Assembly: GCA_010032125.1 (NCBI GenBank) | Contig: RHAU01000024.1 | Span: forward strand, 1-7,851 | DNA from: Actinomycetota bacterium | Lineage (GTDB): Bacteria > Actinomycetota > Actinomycetes > Nanopelagicales > Nanopelagicaceae | DNA: 7,851 nt | Reading direction: 5' to 3' | In this document: piece by piece, positions 1-5,408 of the stretch | How the letters are laid out: each line of letters opens with the position of its first letter | Numbering within the stretch: position 1 is the first letter of the stretch | Notes under the pieces: model-generated | Databases searched by the model: none | Told to the model about the DNA's origin: nothing | What the model saw: only the letters and a program-made list of their open reading frames with translations | Translations under genes and position numbers: made by a program

Positions 1-722
1 ATAATTATCTTGGACACATTGCACCAGAACTCGTGGCCAAGATTGAGAAGTGGACCGGATCACGAGATCTCTTTACCGAGAACCGCGTAGATGAACAACT
101 AGCAAAAGCACTAGATCGAAAGGTTTATCTTCCCTCCGGCGGATCACTAGTTATCGACAAGACCGAAGCGATGGTTGTTATTGACGTCAATACTGGGAAA
201 TTCATCGGTAAGGGTGGAAATCTTGAAGAGACTGTCACAAAGAATAACCTTGAAGCTGCAGAAGAAATTGCGCGCCAACTTCGACTGCGCGACTTGGGCG
301 GAATCATCGTTATCGACTTTATCGATATGGTCTTGGAATCCAACCGAGAACAGGTTCTTCGCCGTCTCGTCGAGTGTTTAGGTCGCGATCGCACCAAACA
401 TCAAGTTGCCGAAGTTACCTCTTTGGGACTCGTACAAATGACTCGAAAGCGCGTCGGACAAGGATTGATTGAAGCATTCTCAACGACCTGCGAAAGTTGC
501 GGCGGACGAGGAATTCATGTCCATATGGAGCCGGTAAATAAGCGCTCACTCGATCGCGAAATCTCGCCAACGAATGAATCGGAAGATTCGCAACCAGAAG
601 AACGTGAAGAGAAAGATGATGATGTCGAGGTGGAGGAATCGAAAGAGAGCCGAAAGCCATTCGGTCGCAGACGCCGCCGCGCCGCCAGTTCGGGAATCGT
701 CACGCCTGGAGGCTCAGTTTGA
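1..722 (+). CDS. rne: Ribonuclease E/G family endoribonuclease, C-terminal part (5' end outside window)
   Basis: The gene enters from the left edge already in frame (first whole codon at base 3) and ends at TGA 720-722, giving 239 residues. It belongs to the RNase E/G family, single-strand endoribonucleases that start mRNA decay and process rRNA and tRNA precursors. The part seen is the DNase I-like catalytic subdomain. It has GGSLVID, then IDVN at visible residues 60-63 and IVIDFIDM at 102-109, which carry the two metal-binding aspartates (E. coli D303 and D346). EEIARQLRLRDLGG lies between them. CESCGGRG at 163-170 matches the zinc-link cysteines that join subunits. The tail after about residue 180 is low-complexity: an acidic Glu/Asp run, then GRRRRR. 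It is short compared with the long tails of many RNase E proteins. The S1 domain and start are not visible. Spacing in the IDVN region resembles RNase G, so the rne symbol is a convention for actinobacteria. Confidence 0.93.
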   Translation, partial: NYLGHIAPELVAKIEKWTGSRDLFTENRVDEQLAKALDRKVYLPSGGSLVIDKTEAMVVIDVNTGKFIGKGGNLEETVTKNNLEAAEEIARQLRLRDLGGIIVIDFIDMVLESNREQVLRRLVECLGRDRTKHQVAEVTSLGLVQMTRKRVGQGLIEAFSTTCESCGGRGIHVHMEPVNKRSLDREISPTNESEDSQPEEREEKDDDVEVEESKESRKPFGRRRRRAASSGIVTPGGSV

Positions 723-748
723 CCCTAACCGAGGCTCATCCGTAACCT
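719..748 (+). promoter_or_regulatory. Candidate sigma-70-type promoter for rplU-rpmA
   Basis: TTGACC at 719-724 matches five of six bases of the -35 consensus and overlaps the RNase E/G stop codon. TAACCT at 743-748 fits the TAnnnT form of the -10 box. The spacer is 18 bases. Transcription would begin near base 755, leaving a leader of about 80 bases before rplU. The -10 box is weak and other A/T-rich stretches lie closer to rplU, so this is a plausible reading rather than a firm one. Confidence 0.3.
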
Positions 749-759
749 AGCCCCCTGTT

Positions 760-785
760 GCGCCGAACCCCTCAAGGCTTGGCGC
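760..785 (+). other. Imperfect hairpin in the rplU leader
   Basis: GCGCC at 760-764 pairs with GGCGC at 781-785. The stem continues after a bulged G with AA/TT, a C-C mismatch and CC/GG, closing a loop of about five bases. No T-run follows, so it is not an ordinary intrinsic terminator. It would lie at the very 5' end of a transcript from the candidate promoter at 719-748. It could be a processing site, an mRNA stabiliser or an L21-type regulatory leader. None of these can be decided from one sequence. Confidence 0.3.
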
Positions 786-833
786 CTAAGTAATAAGTAA
801 CTCGCAGAATAAAGAAAGTATGGAAGGACGAAC

Positions 834-1148
834 GTGTACGCAATCGTGAAGGCTGGCGGACGCCAGGAGAAAGTTGCCGTCGGCGATACCGTATTCGTTG
901 ATCGAATCGACGCTGCAGCTGGTTCGACCGTTTCTTTTCCTGCAGTGCTTGTTGTTGATGGCGATGCAGTTACATCTGATCCCAAAGTTCTCTCGGGTGT
1001 GAAAGTTACCGGAGAAATCGTGGCAGAAGTTAAGGGCCCAAAGATTCATATCCTCCGTTACAAGAGCAAGACCGGATATCGCCGTCGCCAAGGTTTTCGT
1101 TCCAAGAACACTCGCGTGAAGATCACCGCAATAAACGGTGTGAAGTAA
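834..1148 (+). CDS. rplU: 50S ribosomal protein L21
   Basis: This encodes 104 residues, the usual length of L21, a protein of the large ribosomal subunit that binds 23S rRNA. The protein opens with MYAIVKAGGRQEKV, the family's N-terminal signature, and contains KGPKIHILRYKSKTGYRRR near residues 66-84, matching the basic rRNA-contacting loop. The start is GTG at 834. It is chosen because AAGGA at 824-828 lies five bases upstream and the protein then begins exactly where the family does. An ATG at 820 is out of frame. The gene forms a pair with rpmA 12 bases downstream, as in nearly all bacteria. Upstream lies a 111-base spacer with a candidate promoter and a hairpin. Confidence 0.97.
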   Translation: MYAIVKAGGRQEKVAVGDTVFVDRIDAAAGSTVSFPAVLVVDGDAVTSDPKVLSGVKVTGEIVAEVKGPKIHILRYKSKTGYRRRQGFRSKNTRVKITAINGVK

Positions 1149-1160
1149 GGAGAATAAAAA

Positions 1161-1415
1161 ATGGCATCCAAAAAAGGCGTCTCCTCGACACGCAACGGTC
1201 GCGATTCGAATCCGCAATATCTAGGTATTAAGCGCTTTGCAGGACAGGTCGTCAACAGCGGCGAGATTCTTGTTCGTCAACGTGGCACCAAGTTCCACCC
1301 AGGCAAGAATGTCGGAATCGGCAAAGATGACACGCTTTTCGCACTAGCGTCAGGTGCAGTCGAGTTTGCAAACGCACGCGGTCGTCGAGTCGTCAACATC
1401 GTCCCGGTTTCGTAA
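1161..1415 (+). CDS. rpmA: 50S ribosomal protein L27
   Basis: This encodes 84 residues, full length for L27, a large-subunit protein whose flexible N-terminal tail reaches the peptidyl transferase centre. The family signature is clear: SSTRNGRDSNPQYLGIKRF near residues 8-26, then RQRGTKFHPG and the closing VNIVPVS. The ATG at 1161 has a strong ribosome binding site, AAGGAG at 1147-1152, which overlaps the rplU stop codon and suggests the two are translated together. The N-terminus reads MASKKG where most bacteria have MAHKKG, so residue 3 is Ser rather than His. There is no sign of the longer, cleaved N-terminus found in Firmicutes. A strong intrinsic terminator follows 17 bases after the stop codon. 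Confidence 0.97.
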   Translation: MASKKGVSSTRNGRDSNPQYLGIKRFAGQVVNSGEILVRQRGTKFHPGKNVGIGKDDTLFALASGAVEFANARGRRVVNIVPVS

Positions 1416-1417
1416 TC

Positions 1418-1444
1418 AACGGACTTTCCATTAACGGGTCCGTT
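1418..1444 (+). promoter_or_regulatory. Possible antiterminator hairpin competing with the rpmA terminator
   Basis: AACGGAC at 1418-1424 is the exact reverse complement of GTCCGTT at 1438-1444. Two G-T wobble pairs extend it to nine pairs around a nine-base loop. Its right arm uses bases 1438-1442, which are also part of the left arm of the terminator stem (1433-1442), so the two structures cannot coexist. The left arm begins two bases after the rpmA stop codon, where a terminating ribosome would cover it. That layout resembles an attenuator in which translation favours termination. The pairing is visible; the regulatory role is inferred. Confidence 0.4.
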
Positions 1445-1468
1445 TCGACGGGCCCGTTTTTCTTTTTC
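1433..1468 (+). terminator. Intrinsic (rho-independent) terminator between rpmA and obg
   Basis: AACGGGTCCG at 1433-1442 pairs with CGGGCCCGTT at 1449-1458, a ten-pair GC-rich stem with a single G-T wobble. The loop is TTTCGA. The stem runs into a T-rich tract (TTTT C TTTTT, 1457-1466 region). It is well formed and should end much of the rplU-rpmA transcription. No clear promoter fits in the 17 bases between it and the obg start, so obg probably relies on read-through or on a promoter inside upstream genes. Confidence 0.85.
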
Positions 1469-1485
1469 TAGAGAGGAGTGAAGTG

Positions 1486-2958
1486 ATGGCAAGTTTTGTC
1501 GATCGCGTAACGCTTCACGCCTCAGCAGGAAAAGGTGGCGATGGTTGCATCTCAGTACATCGAGAAAAATTTGTACCACTCGGCGGGCCTGATGGTGGCA
1601 GTGGTGGACGTGGCGGCGATGTCATTCTTGTTGTTGATGCAAATGTAACAACGTTGCTTGATTTTCATCACTCTCCACATCGAAATGCGAGTTCAGGTCG
1701 GCAAGGACATGGCTCTCTAAAAAACGGTGCCGATGGTGAAGATCTCATCCTTGGAGTACCTAACGGAACAGTCGTTCTCTCTCCTCAAGGCGTTGTACTT
1801 GCAGATCTTGTGGGAGTTGGAAGTCGTTTCGTTGCTGCAAAAGGAGGTCTCGGCGGATTGGGAAACGCAGCGCTTGCTTCATCTCGACGACGAGCGCCAG
1901 GTTTTGCGCTACTCGGCGAACCAGGTGAAAAGCGAACATTGATTCTCGAATTGAAATCGGTTGCCGATATTGGCTTGATTGGATTTCCTAGCGCTGGAAA
2001 ATCCTCGCTCATTGCTGCAATCTCTGCTGCCCGTCCGAAAATTGCTGATTATCCATTTACAACATTGGCGCCAAACCTCGGCGTTGTTCAAGCTGGAGAT
2101 TCACGATTTACGGTGGCTGATGTACCAGGCTTGATTCCTGGCGCTTCTGAAGGAAAAGGTTTAGGACTGGAATTCCTTCGCCATGTTGAACGTTGCGCTG
2201 CGCTCGTTCACGTTTTGGATTGCGGAACGCTTGAAAGTGATCGCGATCCGGTAAAAGACTTTGAGATTATTGAAAGAGAGTTAGAGAAATACTCAGCTGA
2301 TTTAAGCGACCGGCCGCGGATAATCGCATTAAATAAAGTAGATCTGCCAGACGGAAAAGCTATGGCGGATATGGTGGAGCAGACTTTTAGAGAACGCGGC
2401 TATGAAGTCTTCCAAATCTCAGCAGCTGCTCGCATTGGATTACAAGAACTTCTCTATGCGATGGCGCGGCTTGTTTCGACATATAGAGCAAATCAAGTTC
2501 TTGAAGAGAAGACTCGAATTGTTCTTAGACCGACTCCCGTCGATGATGCTGGCTTTACTGTGAGCGTCGATGAAGATGGAACATTTACAGTTGTTGGTAC
2601 ACGACCAGAGCGTTGGGTGCACCAAACTAATTTCTCAAATCCAGAAGCAGTCGGTTACCTCGCTGATCGCCTTGCAAGCCTTGGAGTGGAGCGTGAACTT
2701 TTTAGAAAAGGTGCAAAGGAGGGCGACGAAGTAAGAATTGGAAATGGTGATGATGCAGTCGTCTTTGATTGGCACCCAACGATCGAAGCAGGCGCCGAGT
2801 TGCTTGCTGGGCCACGTGGAGATGACATGAGAATCCCTCGCGGTTGGGAGAAATTTGATGAAGAGGCAGTAGATCAACTTGATGATGATGAATTAGCGGC
2901 GCAATGGGAATATCAAGTTTCAGATCCAACCTCCCCACGTGTTGAAGGTGAGAAGTGA
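1486..2958 (+). CDS. obg: GTPase Obg/CgtA (ribosome assembly GTPase)
   Basis: Obg is an essential GTPase that binds the 50S subunit during assembly and links growth to nucleotide status. The 490 residues show all three domains. The glycine-rich Obg fold covers about 1-158 (FVDRVTLHASAGKGGDGC, GGPDGGSGGRGGDV). The G domain covers about 159-330, with P-loop GFPSAGKSS at 167-175, DVPG at 212-215, NKVD at 283-286 and SAA near 312. The OCT domain covers about 345-430, as is common in actinobacteria. An acidic tail ends the protein. I choose ATG 1486 because AGGAG at 1474-1478 sits seven bases upstream and the protein then begins MASFVDRV like its relatives. GTG at 1483 would add only one residue. 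The gene lies just after a terminator and overlaps proB by four bases. All nucleotide-binding motifs are intact. Confidence 0.96.
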   Translation: MASFVDRVTLHASAGKGGDGCISVHREKFVPLGGPDGGSGGRGGDVILVVDANVTTLLDFHHSPHRNASSGRQGHGSLKNGADGEDLILGVPNGTVVLSPQGVVLADLVGVGSRFVAAKGGLGGLGNAALASSRRRAPGFALLGEPGEKRTLILELKSVADIGLIGFPSAGKSSLIAAISAARPKIADYPFTTLAPNLGVVQAGDSRFTVADVPGLIPGASEGKGLGLEFLRHVERCAALVHVLDCGTLESDRDPVKDFEIIERELEKYSADLSDRPRIIALNKVDLPDGKAMADMVEQTFRERGYEVFQISAAARIGLQELLYAMARLVSTYRANQVLEEKTRIVLRPTPVDDAGFTVSVDEDGTFTVVGTRPERWVHQTNFSNPEAVGYLADRLASLGVERELFRKGAKEGDEVRIGNGDDAVVFDWHPTIEAGAELLAGPRGDDMRIPRGWEKFDEEAVDQLDDDELAAQWEYQVSDPTSPRVEGEK

Positions 2959-4070
2959 GCACTCGATCTGACATTCCACGTGCGAAGCGGATTGTCATCA
3001 AGATTGGTTCATCTTCTCTTACCGGAAGAGATGGCTCTGGACTTAACTCCACAGCAGTCGAGGATTTGGTTTCAAAAGTTTCTTTCCTTAAGTCTGCAGG
3101 AAAAGAAGTAATCGTCGTCTCTTCGGGTGCGATTGCCGCAGGTTTAGCGCCTTTAGGTCTGTCGAGTCGACCCAAGGATCTTTCGACGCAACAAGCAGCG
3201 GCCGCTGTAGGACAAGGTTTACTTATTCATCGTTATACCGAAGCATTCAATCGATTTAATATTGTTGCATCTCAAGTATTGCTTACGATTGACGATGTTG
3301 TGCGCCGTTCGCATTATCAGAACGCACAGCGCACACTCTCGAGATTGCTCCAATTGGGCGTAGTCCCCATAGTTAACGAAAATGATTCCGTTGGTACCCA
3401 AGAAATTCGCTTTGGAGATAACGATCGTCTCGCTGCATTGGTCTGTCATCTCATCGGCGCTGAGCTCTTGGTTGTCATTTCCGATGTTGATGCCCTTTAT
3501 GACGCCAACCCAAAGAATGCTGGCGCACAAAGGATCGACAATGTCGCAGATATCGATTCACTTGATACGACATCTTTCGGAGGAAGTAGCTCTAAAGTTG
3601 GTAGCGGTGGCATGGTGACAAAAATCGAAGCTGCGCGAATTGCAACGGGTTCAGGAATTTCTATGGTTCTGACTTCTCTCAACAATCTTGCCGATGTTCT
3701 CGAAGGTAAAGAGAGCGGAACTTTTTTCGCCGCATCAACTTCGCGAAAGTCCTCACGCCTGCTCTGGCTTGCGCATGCATCGACGCCGCGCGGTCGATTG
3801 ATTGTGGACTCGGGTGCAGTTACAGCAATCAAAGAGCGAGGAGTTTCGCTTTTGCCAGCAGGTGTAACTTCAGTCGAAGGAGAATTTAGCGCCGGCGATT
3901 CCATTGAAATTTGTGGACCTAACCGCGAGGTCATTGCTCGAGGCCTTGTTGGTTTTGACTCAGATGAGATTCCCCAACTTCTTGGGCGGTCTACAAAGGA
4001 TTTAGCGCGCGAGTTGGGTCCAGAATTTGAACGAGAGTTGGTTCACCGTGACGACTTGGTACTCCTGTGA
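2955..4070 (+). CDS. proB: Glutamate 5-kinase (proline biosynthesis, first step)
   Basis: ProB phosphorylates glutamate to gamma-glutamyl phosphate, the first and usually feedback-inhibited step of proline synthesis. The 371-residue length is typical of the two-domain form. The amino acid kinase domain covers about 10-255, with KIGSSSLT at 16-23, SSGAIAAGLAPLGL at 56-69, NENDSVGTQEIRFGDNDRLA at 141-160, ISDVDALY at 175-182 and SGGMVTK at 217-223. A C-terminal PUA domain covers about 277-360 (RGRLIVDSGA, GDSIEI). The GTG start at 2955 overlaps the obg stop as GTGA, with GGTGAG just upstream as ribosome binding site. The gene overlaps proA in the same way. Every motif I can check is intact, which contrasts with the broken proA downstream that should use its product. 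Confidence 0.96.
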   Translation: MSTRSDIPRAKRIVIKIGSSSLTGRDGSGLNSTAVEDLVSKVSFLKSAGKEVIVVSSGAIAAGLAPLGLSSRPKDLSTQQAAAAVGQGLLIHRYTEAFNRFNIVASQVLLTIDDVVRRSHYQNAQRTLSRLLQLGVVPIVNENDSVGTQEIRFGDNDRLAALVCHLIGAELLVVISDVDALYDANPKNAGAQRIDNVADIDSLDTTSFGGSSSKVGSGGMVTKIEAARIATGSGISMVLTSLNNLADVLEGKESGTFFAASTSRKSSRLLWLAHASTPRGRLIVDSGAVTAIKERGVSLLPAGVTSVEGEFSAGDSIEICGPNREVIARGLVGFDSDEIPQLLGRSTKDLARELGPEFERELVHRDDLVLL

Positions 4071-4774
4071 ATAGTGACCAATTGATTGCAACGCTCGCTA
4101 CGAACGCGCGACGAGCTGCACGGACTCTTGCTACAGCCACGTATGAAGAGCGTCAACAAGCACTTCTTGCTATCGCGACGCTTATCGAGAAGAAAGAAGA
4201 TGAAATCCTTCGCGCGAATTCCAATGATGTGCAACGGGAGCGAGCGGCAGGTATGAACGAATCGCTCCTTGATCGGCTTACTCTCAACCCCGCGCGCATT
4301 GCGGGGATGGCGAACGGTGCTCGAAAAGTTGCTCAACTCAGCGATCCACTGCATCAGACATTGCGCCATAGAGTTCTCGACAATGGTTTAGAACTGACGC
4401 AGGTGAGTGTTCCCTTCGGCGTAGTTGGAATGATTTATGAAGCGCGACCGAATGTGACACTTGATGCAGCAGTTATTCTTTTGATGTCCGGAAACGCTGC
4501 GTTACTTCGCGGTTCCTCATCTGCATCACAAACAAATCAGGTTCTTGTTGAGATCATGAAAGAGGCTTTAACAACTACTCCAATATCTCCAGAAGTACTT
4601 CAACTCGTCCCATCCGATGATCGAGACACCGTTCGAGCGCTTCTACACGCACGGGGATTAGTCGATCTTGTTATCCCGCGGGGGAGCGCATCGCTGATTC
4701 GGACTGTTGTTGATGAATCTCTAGTTCCTGCGATTGAAACAGGTGCAGGCGTATGCCATGTACGCTTGAAATGA
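4067..4774 (+). CDS. proA: ProA N-terminal fragment (NADPH-binding part), truncated
   Basis: This is the reading frame a gene finder would call for the front of the broken proA. It has 235 residues beginning MNSDQLIATLATNARRAAR. It covers the first part of the aldehyde-dehydrogenase-like fold, including the nucleotide-binding stretch EARPNVTLDAAVILLMSGNAALLRG at about 125-149. The last three residues (RLK) are out-of-frame sequence beyond the break. It lacks the catalytic cysteine domain, so no reductase activity is expected. It is translated from GTG 4067, coupled to the end of proB. Confidence 0.7.
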   Translation: MNSDQLIATLATNARRAARTLATATYEERQQALLAIATLIEKKEDEILRANSNDVQRERAAGMNESLLDRLTLNPARIAGMANGARKVAQLSDPLHQTLRHRVLDNGLELTQVSVPFGVVGMIYEARPNVTLDAAVILLMSGNAALLRGSSSASQTNQVLVEIMKEALTTTPISPEVLQLVPSDDRDTVRALLHARGLVDLVIPRGSASLIRTVVDESLVPAIETGAGVCHVRLK

Positions 4775-5073
4775 ATGTTGGCGTTGTTGATTCGCTGGAA
4801 TCGGCGACGGAACACATTTTGAAATTTGGAACCCATCACACTGAAGCAATAGTGAGCGAATCACAAGAATCTATAAGCCGCTTTATTGCACTCTCCGATT
4901 GCGCTGCTGTAATGATCAATGCCTCAACAAGATTCACCGATGGTGAGGAGATGGGATTTGGCGCTGAGATTGGTATTTCAAACCAGAAACTCCATGCTAG
5001 GGGACCGATGGGACTTGAGGCTATGACCACAACCACATGGATTGTGAAAGGAGATGGCCAAATCCGGAAGTAA
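4753..5073 (+). CDS. proA: ProA C-terminal fragment
   Basis: This open frame holds the last part of proA: about 100 residues ending in KLHARGPMGLEAMTTTTWIV and a short tail, as in full-length ProA. An ATG at 4753 opens the frame, but its first residues (MPC) are not ProA-like. The ATG at 4771 is a better restart point because it overlaps the N-terminal fragment's stop codon as ATGA (4771-4774), so ribosomes could reinitiate there. On its own the fragment carries neither the nucleotide-binding part nor the catalytic cysteine, and no function is expected. Confidence 0.55.
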   Translation: MPCTLEMNVGVVDSLESATEHILKFGTHHTEAIVSESQESISRFIALSDCAAVMINASTRFTDGEEMGFGAEIGISNQKLHARGPMGLEAMTTTTWIVKGDGQIRK

Positions 5074-5111
5074 CTCGCGCCCTGCGCGTGGCTCTAGATA
5101 AGGTGACCTTT

Positions 5112-5408
5112 ATGTCGAACATCTCGCGCGATGATGTAGCGAATTTGGCCAAGCTCGCTCGCATAGAAATGTCAGACCAAGAGCTCGATCATCTTTCACA
5201 AGAACTCTCCGTCATTCTTGATGCAGTCGCCCGCGTCCAAGAAGTTGCAGGCGAAGATGTCCCACCAACGTCGCATCCACTCCCGCTCAACAACGTATTT
5301 CGTAACGACGAAGTTCGACCAAGCCTTACGGCAAGTGAGGCACTTTCCGGTGCGCCGGCTCAAGAAGGAAATCGATTTAAGGTTCCGCAAATATTGGGTG
5401 AAGAGTGA
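5112..5408 (+). CDS. gatC: Aspartyl/glutamyl-tRNA amidotransferase subunit C
   Basis: GatC is the small subunit that wraps around and stabilises GatA in the GatCAB complex. That complex turns Glu-tRNA(Gln) or Asp-tRNA(Asn) into the correctly amidated forms. The 98 residues match the family in length and pattern: ISRDDVANLAKLARIEMSD at the N-terminus, ELSVILDAVARVQEV in the middle, and the C-terminal PP(T)SHPLPL, FRNDEVRPSL, GNRFKVPQIL series. The frame stays open upstream to 5037, but ATG 5112 is chosen. AAGGTGA at 5099-5105 is well spaced before it, the protein then starts where the family does, and a longer start would overlap proA. The gene follows the proA remnant after 38 bases and overlaps gatA. 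Confidence 0.94.
   Translation: MSNISRDDVANLAKLARIEMSDQELDHLSQELSVILDAVARVQEVAGEDVPPTSHPLPLNNVFRNDEVRPSLTASEALSGAPAQEGNRFKVPQILGEE

Larger units (their letters stand above)
4067..5073 (+). pseudogene. proA: proA (gamma-glutamyl phosphate reductase), broken by internal deletion and frameshift
   Basis: ProA reduces gamma-glutamyl phosphate with NADPH to glutamate semialdehyde, the second step of proline synthesis. The N-terminal part (GTG at 4067) aligns with the family through VPFGVVGMIYEARPNVT, IPRGSASL and TGAGVCHV, then ends RLK-stop at 4774. The rest of the family pattern resumes one frame over, from about base 4762: LEMNVGVVDSLESATEHI, GTHHTEAI, NASTRFTDG, GFGAEIGIS, QKLHARGPMGLEA, ending at 5073. 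Together these give about 335 residues against about 415 in the family. The gap lies between GVCHV and LEMNVGVV and removes about 80-90 residues, including the RPSTCNT-type motif with the catalytic cysteine. The length lost is not a multiple of three. The product cannot be an active reductase. This is either a real pseudogene or an assembly error. The GTGA overlap with proB is preserved. Confidence 0.9.

Noticed and set aside
786..1217. Long minus-strand open frame opposite rplU
   Set aside because: It is antisense to rplU and the start of rpmA, which are certain genes, and its translation shows no recognisable domain.
2702..3175. Minus-strand open frame of 157 codons opposite the obg-proB junction
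   Set aside because: Low-complexity His/Pro/Leu-rich translation lying across two well-supported genes, without a recognisable motif.
3497..3934. Minus-strand open frame of 145 codons opposite proB
   Set aside because: It is a shadow of the proB reading frame; no family motif and no plausible upstream signals.
4755..4780. Programmed ribosomal frameshift joining the two proA frames
   Set aside because: No slippery heptamer is seen, and shifting frame would still leave the catalytic cysteine segment missing.
5076..5088. Small hairpin CGCGC-CCT-GCGCG just after the proA stop
   Set aside because: Only five pairs with a three-base loop and no T-tract follows, so it does not support a terminator call.
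5037..5111. Upstream extension of gatC beginning MDCERRWPNPEV
   Set aside because: It overlaps the end of proA, lacks similarity to GatC N-termini, and the ATG at 5112 has a well-placed ribosome binding site.
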